From assembly GCA_946186335.1 (NCBI GenBank), contig CAMHMW010000050.1:1-11003 (forward strand): DNA of 11,003 bases, given 5' to 3'. Under the pieces are notes generated by a model. The model was not told the origin of the DNA. It saw nothing but the letters and a program-made list of their open reading frames with translations, and did not search any database. This document shows, in pieces, positions 1 through 4,933 of the stretch. The position numbers and the translations under genes were made by a program. Source of the stretch: an uncultured Candidatus Melainabacteria bacterium (lineage in GTDB: Bacteria > Cyanobacteriota > Vampirovibrionia > Gastranaerophilales > Gastranaerophilaceae). Position 1 is the first letter of the stretch, and every line of letters begins with the position of its first letter.

Positions 1-999
1 AGATTCATATTTCCCTTCTTTCAAAATATGAAAATAAGGCATTTTTTCGGTATTTTCGCTGATTATTTTAATAATTTTATCACTTGTAAAGAGCCATAAA
101 TTTTCGGTCAAAGAACAGGTTTTGCCTGATTTTGAATTTGAATTTTCAGTTATAAAATTGTGAATTTGTTGAATTTTTTTGCGGTCATAATCAAGGTTGT
201 ATTTCAGAAACATATTATAAATCAGTTTTCTTTGAACCGAAATTGACTGTTTTAAAAATTTTCCAGTCTGAATTTCACCATCAACCGTAATTTTTTCGTA
301 AATTTTTTCAAAGTATTCTTCAATAATCTGAGTTTCATCCTGAGAAAGTTCTGATAGCGAATTTATCATACGAACAGCATCGGGGTTAATTTTTTCAAGT
401 TCGGGGATGATTTTTGCCCTAATGTAATTTCGTTTATATTTTGTATCAGCGTTTGAAGAATCTGTATTTGGAGAGAGTTTATTCTGCGCACAATATTTTT
501 CAATATCATTTCTTTCAACACTCAAAAGGGGGCGGTAATAGATGTCACGATGTTCGCAAATTCCTCTCAAACCCGAAATTCCGGTACCTTTGCAAATTCT
601 GTAAACAAGTGTTTCCGCATTATCGTTTGCATTGTGGGCGGTGAAAATAATTTTTGAACCGAATTTTTCTGCGCATTTTTCAAAAAACTTGTATCTGGCT
701 TCTCTTGCTGCGGTTTCGGTGTGAGCAATATCAGGGGATAAGTTTTCGCAATAAAATTCCACCCCTATTTGTTCACAGAAATTTTTACAGTTAATTTCTT
801 CCTTGTCACTTTCATCTCCCCGCCATTTGTGGTTCAGATGGAGTGCAATTATTTTATTTTTTGGGGCAGATTTTTTTAGTGCATCCAAAAGACACATGGA
901 ATCATATCCGCCCGAAAACCCGACAAGATAAGTCAAATCGTTTTTGGCGATATTGTATTTTTTTAAAAATGATTTTAAAACATCCTGAATTTTTTGCAT
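1..999 (-). CDS. tilS: tRNA(Ile)-lysidine synthase TilS (3' end outside window)
   Basis: TilS uses ATP and lysine to convert C34 of the CAU-anticodon isoleucine tRNA into lysidine, so that the tRNA reads AUA as isoleucine; it acts in the cytosol and is normally essential. The minus-strand frame is open from the ATG at 999 to the window edge (333 codons). Visible family landmarks: the N-type ATP-pyrophosphatase PP-loop SGGYDS at residues 29-34, HLNHKWRGDES at about 54-64, AREARYKFF at about 98-106, TAHNANDNAETLVYR at about 120-134 followed by GTGISGLRG, and the SSNADTKYKRNYIR stretch at about 181-194 that matches the conserved DxSN...RN.IR segment. TilS proteins are usually 430-480 residues, so roughly the last 100 residues (the C-terminal tRNA-binding part) lie outside. 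No clear Shine-Dalgarno sequence precedes the ATG. The gene is divergent from the zinc-ribbon gene. Identification is firm; the exact start is less certain. Confidence 0.95.
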   Translation of the reverse strand, partial: MQKIQDVLKSFLKKYNIAKNDLTYLVGFSGGYDSMCLLDALKKSAPKNKIIALHLNHKWRGDESDKEEINCKNFCEQIGVEFYCENLSPDIAHTETAAREARYKFFEKCAEKFGSKIIFTAHNANDNAETLVYRICKGTGISGLRGICEHRDIYYRPLLSVERNDIEKYCAQNKLSPNTDSSNADTKYKRNYIRAKIIPELEKINPDAVRMINSLSELSQDETQIIEEYFEKIYEKITVDGEIQTGKFLKQSISVQRKLIYNMFLKYNLDYDRKKIQQIHNFITENSNSKSGKTCSLTENLWLFTSDKIIKIISENTEKMPYFHILKEGKYES

Positions 1000-1050
1000 A
1001 GCCCGATAATAATTAATTAACACTCTAATTTTATCATGAAAATATTTTGC

Positions 1051-1200
1051 AAGACGGTTGTCAGGTTGAAGCCCGACCTGTAACCGGCAAGCCGGCTAAG
1101 TCTATAAGACGATAAGTCGTTAAGTTCTTTAAGGTTTTGTCTGTCCGGTATTCTGAAAAATGCAGGGTGGGTAAAGCGATAGTGAACCCGCTATTTTAAC
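1051..1200. repeat. Intergenic cluster of small inverted repeats
   Basis: Several short palindromes follow each other in the tilS/zinc-ribbon intergenic region. CAGGTTG (1062-1068) pairs with CGACCTG (1074-1080) and is flanked by CGGTT (1055-1059) and AACCG (1082-1086), giving a two-part hairpin. CCGG-CAAG-CCGG follows (1084-1095), then GTCT-ATA-AGAC (1100-1110), then ACGA-TAAG-TCGT (1109-1120). Further on, GGGT and ACCC flank AAAGCGATAGTGA at about 1170-1190. The stretch is more GC-rich than its surroundings and has no convincing ORF. It could be a decayed repetitive palindromic element or a small structured RNA; I do not recognise a named family. Confidence 0.45.
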
Positions 1201-1229
1201 AAAATAAATTACCTGAATGATGAAAACTT

Positions 1230-1258
1230 TTGACAAAATTATAAAATAAGAATATAAT
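1230..1258 (+). promoter_or_regulatory. Consensus housekeeping-sigma promoter of the zinc-ribbon gene
   Basis: TTGACA at 1230-1235 and TATAAT at 1253-1258 are separated by exactly 17 bp. Both hexamers match the sigma-70 consensus fully. The predicted start of transcription is near 1265, giving a 5' leader of about 28 nt that contains the ribosome binding site AGAAAGG (1279-1285) before the ATG at 1293. Confidence 0.85.
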
Positions 1259-1292
1259 AAGGTGTTTTTATTACAAAAAGAAAGGCAAAATT

Positions 1293-1808
1293 ATGGCAGA
1301 TACATTAAAAACCTTAACCTGTCCGGCATGCGGAAAGACAATGGAAAAAGTATTTATCCCGTCACAGGGTATTAATCTTGATATTTGTACGGATGGTTGC
1401 GGTGGAATATTTTTTGATAACAGAGAATTTGACAAGTTTGACGAAAAAAATGAAGATGTTTCCGAAATTTTAAAGAAAATCGAAGGGAAAACCTTTGCTC
1501 CGGTTGAAGAAAACCTGACAAGAGTTTGTCCGAATTGCGGGGCAAAAATGGTTAAAAACAGTTCAAGTATCAAACAAACAATTCAGGTAGATGACTGTTA
1601 TGCCTGCGGCGGAAAATTCTTAGACAACGCAGAACTCATTAAAATCAGAGAAGAATACGAAAACAATGAGCAGAGAGATGAAGATATTTTGCGTTACGTT
1701 TACAAAAATATCGGAAGCGAACTTGCAGAACAGGAAGCAAAATATGCAAATATAGGCGGACGTAAAACTTTTGTAAGAAGTCTGTTTAATAAACTCACAG
1801 GGCTGTAA
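1293..1808 (+). CDS. Protein with two TFIIB-type zinc ribbons, function unknown
   Basis: A 171-residue protein with two copies of the short zf-TFIIB-like zinc ribbon known from many bacterial proteins. Copy 1: CPACG at 10-14, then C32 and C36, followed by GGIFFDNREF. Copy 2: CPNCG at 79-83, then C102 and C105, followed by GGKFLDNAEL. The second pair of copy 1 is CxxxC (CTDGC) rather than the usual CxxC seen in copy 2. The remainder is a charged, probably helical linker and tail (about 112-171) rich in Glu and Lys. There is no signal peptide or membrane segment, so a cytosolic zinc-binding role in nucleic-acid or protein contact is plausible, but no reaction can be assigned. Start: ATG at 1293 with AGAAAGG 7 nt upstream and a perfect promoter. 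Its 3' end overlaps the convergent metallopeptidase gene by 14 bp. Confidence 0.85.
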   Translation: MADTLKTLTCPACGKTMEKVFIPSQGINLDICTDGCGGIFFDNREFDKFDEKNEDVSEILKKIEGKTFAPVEENLTRVCPNCGAKMVKNSSSIKQTIQVDDCYACGGKFLDNAELIKIREEYENNEQRDEDILRYVYKNIGSELAEQEAKYANIGGRKTFVRSLFNKLTGL

Positions 1809-2592
1809 GAACATCTTTCAGGTGCGGATAATAACCGCACTCCAAAAGTTCGTAAAAACGATTATATGTGCATGGAGCAAGTTTTTTGACTTGCTCTTTG
1901 TCTGTATATAGCCCCTCAATAAATCTTGCAAAAAGTTCTGTCGGTTTGTTGTAATACTTTTTCATTCTGCAAATTCTGGCACTGATTCGGGACTGTCTTT
2001 TCTGGCAGGATTTTAATCTTATATATGCGGCAAATTCTGACGGCATATCTTCAAAATCGCGTTCAATATTATCAACCGACAGCATAACATATTTTTTAAA
2101 TAAAAAACCCTTCAGAAGTTTTACTTTGTCGTATTTTAAAAGATATTTTGCGTCGGAATGTTTGATATATTTGTCAAATTCTCCGAACTTTTTTGAACGC
2201 ATAAAATCAGGGTATGTCATTTTTATAACATTTTCATAATCCGAAATCTTATCTTTAATAATTTTTTTATGCTCGTTTAATTTTTCAAATTTTGAATGGG
2301 TGTCAACAAAATTTGTGACGGTTTCAAGTTCTTTTGCATAAACTGAGACATATTTATCGTCAAAAATAACTTCTAATGTTCCCCCGTTTTTTTCAATAAG
2401 CGGTTCTAAACGTGAATGAACATAGTGTGCAAATTCATGCAAAAGTGTCGGAACAATGCGGGATTCCGGGATATTCCTTGAAATATCAATTCTTTTTTGC
2501 ATATAAAAGCCCTGATGTCCGCGCGCTTTTGTTGAGGTGTGAACCTCTAACCCCAGACTTTTGAAATATTTTATTAAATCTTTTGCGTTCAT
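1795..2592 (-). CDS. Putative HExxH zinc metallopeptidase
   Basis: A 265-residue protein. The sequence LLHEFAHYVHS contains the HExxH zinc-peptidase motif at residues 52-56 (H52, E53, H56). A later PTELFARF at about 217-224 supplies a plausible third zinc ligand (E219); the E-x-FAR pattern after a HExxH resembles zincin-like peptidase domains of IrrE/ImmA type and of polyvalent proteins of phages and mobile elements. The middle (about 80-170) is lysine-rich and likely helical. No signal peptide, so probably cytosolic; the substrate cannot be inferred. Start choice: the frame can be extended 6 codons to a TTG at 2610, but the ATG at 2592 is preferred because a good promoter places transcription start at this codon. 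The stop (1795-1797) overlaps the end of the convergent zinc-ribbon gene. Family assignment is by motif only. Confidence 0.75.
   Translation of the reverse strand: MNAKDLIKYFKSLGLEVHTSTKARGHQGFYMQKRIDISRNIPESRIVPTLLHEFAHYVHSRLEPLIEKNGGTLEVIFDDKYVSVYAKELETVTNFVDTHSKFEKLNEHKKIIKDKISDYENVIKMTYPDFMRSKKFGEFDKYIKHSDAKYLLKYDKVKLLKGFLFKKYVMLSVDNIERDFEDMPSEFAAYIRLKSCQKRQSRISARICRMKKYYNKPTELFARFIEGLYTDKEQVKKLAPCTYNRFYELLECGYYPHLKDVLTAL
1822..1840 (+). terminator. Hairpin just downstream of the zinc-ribbon gene (weak terminator candidate)
   Basis: GTGCGG (1822-1827) and CCGCAC (1835-1840) form a perfect 6-bp stem with a 7-nt loop, starting 14 nt after the stop codon. It lies inside the 3' coding part of the convergent gene and no U-tract follows on the plus strand, so intrinsic termination would be inefficient. 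The symmetry may also be a codon coincidence. Confidence 0.3.
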
Positions 2593-2598
2593 AAATTT

Positions 2599-2627
2599 AT
2601 TATACAACAAAGCGGGAAGGGTGTTAA
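2599..2627 (-). promoter_or_regulatory. Promoter of the metallopeptidase gene, predicted leaderless transcript
   Basis: Reading the minus strand: TTAACA (2627-2622), 17-bp spacer, TATAAT (2604-2599). The -10 box ends only 6 nt before the A of the ATG at 2592, so the transcript should start at or within one base of the start codon. No Shine-Dalgarno sequence precedes either possible start. The -35 hexamer lies in the loop region of the rubredoxin terminator. Confidence 0.65.
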
Positions 2628-2639
2628 TACCATTCCCGC
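2612..2639 (-). terminator. Rho-independent terminator of the rubredoxin gene
   Basis: GCGGGAA (2612-2618) and TTCCCGC (2633-2639) form a 7-bp stem. After one mismatch the pairing continues with GGT/ACC. The stem begins 26 nt after the rubredoxin stop codon and is followed on the minus strand by TTTGTTGT, a moderate U-tract. Its loop and spacer overlap the promoter of the next gene. Confidence 0.7.
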
Positions 2640-2665
2640 AACTGAAATTGTTTTAAAGTTTATCC

Positions 2666-2803
2666 TTATACTTTTTCAAACTGGTCTTTTCCGACACCGC
2701 AAAGAGGACAAGTCCAGTCATCCGGTAAATCTTCAAATTTAACTCCGCCGTTTTGTTCAGGGTCATATTCATAACCGCAAACAGTACATACCCATTTTTC
2801 CAT
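2666..2803 (-). CDS. Rubredoxin (short, 45 residues)
   Basis: Rubredoxins carry one iron bound by four cysteines and pass single electrons in the cytosol, in anaerobes often to oxygen- or peroxide-reducing enzymes such as flavodiiron proteins or rubrerythrin. The two CxxCG knuckles are clear: CTVCGY (C6, C9) and CPLCGV (C32, C35), with the conserved FEDLPDDW aromatic/acidic segment at 23-30. The length of 45 residues is shorter than the usual 52-54; the segment between the knuckles is shortened, as in the known 45-residue Desulfovibrio desulfuricans rubredoxin. Start: ATG at 2803, with AAAGGA a few bases upstream; a longer in-frame reading upstream lacks rubredoxin similarity and overlaps the promoter. 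The gene has its own promoter and terminator, so it is probably monocistronic. The electron-transfer partner is not in the window. Confidence 0.96.
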   Translation of the reverse strand: MEKWVCTVCGYEYDPEQNGGVKFEDLPDDWTCPLCGVGKDQFEKV

Positions 2804-2817
2804 AATAAATTTCCTTT

Positions 2818-2857
2818 CTTTAATCAGGCACAAATGCCAAAATTGTACTTTAATCAG
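2818..2857 (-). repeat. Direct repeat CTGATTAAAG in the rubredoxin leader
   Basis: The decamer CTGATTAAAG (minus strand) occurs at 2857-2848 and again at 2827-2818, exactly 30 bp apart, about three helical turns. The first copy lies right at the predicted transcription start and the second abuts the ribosome binding site, flanking the small hairpin. It could be a paired operator, or chance in AT-rich sequence. Confidence 0.4.
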
Positions 2858-2884
2858 TTTATACATAATATGAAAGTTTGTCAA
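2858..2884 (-). promoter_or_regulatory. Probable rubredoxin promoter
   Basis: On the minus strand TTGACA (2884-2879) is a perfect -35 box lying just 12 bp beyond the stop codon of the membrane-protein gene. TATAAA (2863-2858) follows with a 15-bp spacer, shorter than ideal; TAAACT at 17 bp is the alternative. The leader would be about 45-50 nt and contains a small GGCA-TTTG-TGCC hairpin (2827-2838). Confidence 0.55.
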
Positions 2885-2896
2885 TAATACGGGAAA

Positions 2897-4195
2897 CTAT
2901 TGTTGTGCTAATTTTGCCTCAACATCTTTTTTAACCTGATATTCGGAATTTGAACCGAATTTTCTCATTGCAAGCATAATTGCAGGTGCAAGTACCCCGA
3001 GTGCCGCAATACAGGAGCCGATATTTGCCCAGACAGCCCCTCTTTTTAATTTTCTCAGTGATTTAAAGAAGTCGTCAACGGTTTCCCCTGAATTTTCAAA
3101 CTGGGAAAGGAGTTTTTCCATTTTTGAATGAACCCCTCTCAATTCGTCAAGGTCAATATATTTTCTTGTGTCAACTTTATCTGATTTTTTGAACCACGAA
3201 AGTTGCATCAAAGGTACGACATCTGATTTTTTAGCCATATCAACAACAAGATTTTTGGTGTCCTGTTTAACGGCATATTTGTAAATGTCAACGTTTGATG
3301 TATCTGCCGCTTTAAACGCTTCTAAGTGTGATTTGACAGAGCCGTCAGCAAATGCCTGTTTCAGTTCGGCTGATTCAATTACTCTTGCATCTAAATCAAT
3401 GGACTTGTTGTGTTTTGATTCTGTGTATTTTTCTATTGCACTTGCAATTTTTTGTCCTGCAAAATACATGAAAATCCAGAAACTGCCTTCTTTAATCACG
3501 TAGCCCATGAAATCCTGTTTGTTTCTTGAGTGGGTAAGTCTTTCACCGGTAATTACCCCGTCAATAATCATCAGGTTTTTAACAGGGTCAAACATAAAAC
3601 TCTGCAATCCGGTAAATGATACATTTTTGCCTTTGTTTTGATTGTGAACGTCATTGAAGGATGATGAAAAAGTAAGGAAATTGTTTGCTTTTTCTATATT
3701 TTTCTTTGCTATAAAGTCTTTTTTGATTTGACCTTCGGTGTAATTATGTCTGAATTTTGTCAGACCGAAATATGACAGAGCGGTCAAAACTGTTGCGCCG
3801 ATGAATTTTGCAAGGGTAATACCTTTATATGTTTTTGCATTTTCGGCAACATGTTTAATACTGTTTTTGATTTCTTCGGTTGGTGCAAATTCCTGAGCGG
3901 CTTTGAGAATATCTTTATCTTTTAAAATTCTTGCATCAATTTTGTAGTCAAAACCTTTGGGCATACAGAACGCTTTTCCTAAAATATATTTAAAGGTGGG
4001 CAGACCGCCAAGCCATATTGCCTGTGTCCCAAATTCATCTATAAATCTGTCTTTTCCCTCGAGTTTATCCCCTGCTAAATATGAGGCTGTGGTTAATCCG
4101 CAACTGTTGGCAACATCTTTTATGCCGAGCGGGACGAGTGAACTGTTATTTCCTAATGTAGAGTAAATTGTACTTGCTGTTATTTGTGGTATCAT
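2897..4195 (-). CDS. Membrane protein of unknown function
   Basis: A 432-residue protein I cannot assign to a characterised family. Hydrophobic, probably membrane-spanning segments are visible at about 126-146, 237-254 and 386-410, with a further amphipathic or hydrophobic stretch near 52-73. Between them are long charged helical regions (about 150-175, 255-320, 335-385). A central 'NVSFTG' (191-196) followed by a well-ordered segment up to TM2 looks like the conserved core; I associate this style with Gastranaerophilales hypothetical proteins, which is recollection rather than evidence from the sequence. Start: ATG at 4195 with AAGGA 5 nt upstream is preferred over a TTG 14 codons earlier. 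No typical cleavable signal peptide. The gene follows an attenuator-like leader with two small ORFs, and no strong promoter is visible in the 240 bp directly upstream, so it is probably transcribed from the promoter near 4583-4611. Confidence 0.8.
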   Translation of the reverse strand: MIPQITASTIYSTLGNNSSLVPLGIKDVANSCGLTTASYLAGDKLEGKDRFIDEFGTQAIWLGGLPTFKYILGKAFCMPKGFDYKIDARILKDKDILKAAQEFAPTEEIKNSIKHVAENAKTYKGITLAKFIGATVLTALSYFGLTKFRHNYTEGQIKKDFIAKKNIEKANNFLTFSSSFNDVHNQNKGKNVSFTGLQSFMFDPVKNLMIIDGVITGERLTHSRNKQDFMGYVIKEGSFWIFMYFAGQKIASAIEKYTESKHNKSIDLDARVIESAELKQAFADGSVKSHLEAFKAADTSNVDIYKYAVKQDTKNLVVDMAKKSDVVPLMQLSWFKKSDKVDTRKYIDLDELRGVHSKMEKLLSQFENSGETVDDFFKSLRKLKRGAVWANIGSCIAALGVLAPAIMLAMRKFGSNSEYQVKKDVEAKLAQQ

Positions 4196-4265
4196 TTTTC
4201 CTTTTTTCCTATCTACAGAACCTTTCACCAAAATCAAAGCGGAAGATTCTGCCTCAACTTGTGTA

Positions 4266-4355
4266 TTACAAGCCCCAGATTAAATTCATTAATTTGACGA
4301 TTGGAGCATTCGCCTTTACGGTTGAGTTTCGTCGGATATTAAAATTTTTCATCAT
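4266..4355 (-). CDS. Possible second leader ORF (29 codons)
   Basis: A short minus-strand ORF beginning MMKNFNIRRNS and ending LMNLIWGL. It has GAAGG about 6 nt before its first ATG, and it ends 70 nt before the start of the membrane-protein gene. Its ending GGC TTG TAA lies in a CTTGT-AATAC-ACAAG inverted repeat, echoing the end of the 16-codon ORF upstream (GGC TTG ... in CTTGT-7 nt-ACAAG). Both ORFs also share the in-phase string ATCCGACG (Ile-Arg-Arg). It may be a regulatory leader peptide, or chance; coding potential cannot be tested on so few codons. Confidence 0.35.
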   Translation of the reverse strand: MMKNFNIRRNSTVKANAPIVKLMNLIWGL

Positions 4356-4431
4356 TTTTACCTTCACTTTTCCTTTAAGTTTCATCAATATTATTAATTG
4401 CTTTTTTTACAATTATTTTTTACATTTCTAC

Positions 4432-4514
4432 AAAAACAAGACCCTGATATTTTCAAGGTCTTGTTTTAAAACTTTTATCCAAACGTAACAAACGTCTTGT
4501 CTTTAAAACAAGCC
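4432..4514 (-). promoter_or_regulatory. Attenuator: alternative antiterminator/terminator pairing
   Basis: In minus-strand RNA, segment 1 (GGCUUGUUUUAAA, 4514-4502) can pair with segment 3 (UUUAAAACAAG then A-CC, starting near 4471 and ending at 4457) over 11 perfect base pairs plus two more after a bulged A. Segment 3 is also the 5' arm of the terminator, pairing with segment 4 (GGUCUUGUUUU, 4443-4433). The two structures exclude each other. Segment 1 contains the last sense codons and overlaps the stop of the 16-codon ORF. It can alternatively form a small hairpin with ACAAG at 4500-4496. The downstream gene would be the membrane protein at 2897-4195. Confidence 0.55.
4433..4467 (-). terminator. 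Strong intrinsic terminator (part of attenuator)
   Basis: AAAACAAGACC (4433-4443) and GGTCTTGTTTT (4457-4467) are perfectly complementary over 11 bp. The stem continues, after one C/A mismatch, with TGA/TCA around a TATTT loop. Runs of T follow the stem on both strands (TTTTT on minus, TTTT then CTTTT on plus), so it could stop transcription in either direction. On the minus strand it sits 36 nt after the 16-codon ORF. Confidence 0.8.
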
Positions 4515-4553
4515 TTTCAAAATTCGTCTGCTGCGTCGGATTATATAAAACAT
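4503..4553 (-). CDS. 16-codon basic leader peptide
   Basis: The ORF encodes MFYIIRRSRRILKGLF. AAAGGA lies 7 nt before the ATG and a promoter sits about 30-58 nt upstream, so it looks deliberately expressed despite its length. Four arginines occur in five consecutive codons (CGA CGC AGC AGA CGA, 4538-4524). Its stop codon (4505-4503) and the two codons before it overlap the antiterminator segment of the attenuator. Family recognition is impossible at this size. Alternatives: a non-coding small RNA whose ORF is accidental, or a small toxin-like peptide. I favour a cis-acting leader peptide. Confidence 0.5.
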   Translation of the reverse strand: MFYIIRRSRRILKGLF

Positions 4554-4577
4554 TGAAATTTCCTTTCGTTGTTACAA

Positions 4578-4594
4578 GTGTGAGAATAACACAC
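4578..4594. promoter_or_regulatory. Inverted repeat over the -10 box (operator candidate)
   Basis: GTGTG (4578-4582) and CACAC (4590-4594) form a symmetric element around a 7-bp centre that is the -10 region of the leader-peptide promoter. The position suits a repressor site. The arms are only 5 bp, so chance is not excluded. Confidence 0.35.
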
Positions 4595-4611
4595 AATATT
4601 TTATAAGTCAA
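4583..4611 (-). promoter_or_regulatory. Promoter of the leader-peptide transcript
   Basis: Minus strand: TTGACT (4611-4606), 17-bp spacer, TATTCT (4588-4583). Predicted start near 4576 gives a leader of about 23 nt before the 16-codon ORF, a short transcript of about 145 nt if it stops at the terminator, and about 380 nt of leader if it reads through to the gene starting at 4195. Confidence 0.6.
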
Positions 4612-4740
4612 GAATTATTTATGTACTTTTATACACTTAATATTTTTTAATATGTATAAAATTCTCAAAATATAATTATAGTTTGTGTTTTAAAAATTTT
4701 TAATGATTTTTTATAATAAAATAACAAAAATTTTTTCTTT
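4601..4740. other. Extremely AT-rich stretch
   Basis: Only 16 of the 140 bases are G or C by my count. It lies between the divergent leader-peptide promoter and the leader of the giant surface-protein gene, and contains several TATAAT-like strings, e.g. 4712-4717 with TTTAAA 17 bp upstream (4689-4694), a weak plus-strand promoter candidate. No coding sequence is visible in it. It is likely promoter/UP-element DNA and easily melted. Confidence 0.6.
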
Positions 4741-4742
4741 AC

Positions 4743-4895
4743 ATGGGTTTTTCTTTGTCCGAAAATATACTCAGGGAACTATGTATAATTTCCATACCAA
4801 AATTCAATAATAATGCTATTTTGAGGCAAGCTGACGTACTCTGGACACGGTTCAGGGCGTTGGGTTGTCGGAAAAAAATGCATGCCCGAGTTTAA
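4743..4895 (+). CDS. Unexplained 50-codon ORF in the leader of the giant gene
   Basis: An ATG at 4743 opens a 50-codon frame ending in TAA at 4893-4895. It begins MGFSLSENILRELC and ends GCRKKMHARV, and has a basic C-terminal third. It lies 38 bp upstream of the giant gene, in sequence less AT-rich than the stretch before it. There is no Shine-Dalgarno sequence before the ATG, and no family is recognised. It could be a small protein, a remnant of a lost gene's 3' end, or an accidental frame across a structured 5' leader. Confidence 0.25.
   Translation: MGFSLSENILRELCIISIPKFNNNAILRQADVLWTRFRALGCRKKMHARV
4784..4789 (+). promoter_or_regulatory. Candidate -10 box for the giant surface-protein gene
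   Basis: TATAAT preceded by ATG (TG directly upstream) lies 145 bp before the ATG at 4934; no good -35 box is found at 16-18 bp. If used, the leader would be about 138 nt. The AT-rich alternative at 4712-4717 would give about 210 nt. Neither is decisive. Confidence 0.3.
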
Positions 4896-4933
4896 TTAAG
4901 AATAGTGTGTATATAGTATATAAGAGGTAAGTT

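Noticed and set aside
441..644. 67-codon plus-strand ORF
   Set aside because: Antisense to the well-supported tilS coding sequence.
1036..1083. 15-codon plus-strand ORF ending in the first intergenic hairpin
   Set aside because: No ribosome binding site or promoter, and it runs over the tilS promoter region; resemblance to a leader peptide is superficial.
1271..1814. Minus-strand ORFs across the zinc-ribbon gene
   Set aside because: Shadow frames of a gene with clear CxxC motifs, promoter and ribosome binding site.
4168..4488. 106-codon hydrophobic plus-strand ORF
   Set aside because: It starts inside the 5' end of the minus-strand membrane-protein gene, covers its leader and runs through the strong terminator. 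Phe/Ile-rich composition is what AT-rich antisense DNA gives; there is no ribosome binding site.
4796..4930. Riboswitch in the leader of the giant gene
   Set aside because: I compared it by eye with common aptamer cores (c-di-GMP, SAM, cobalamin, glycine, fluoride, preQ1) and saw none.
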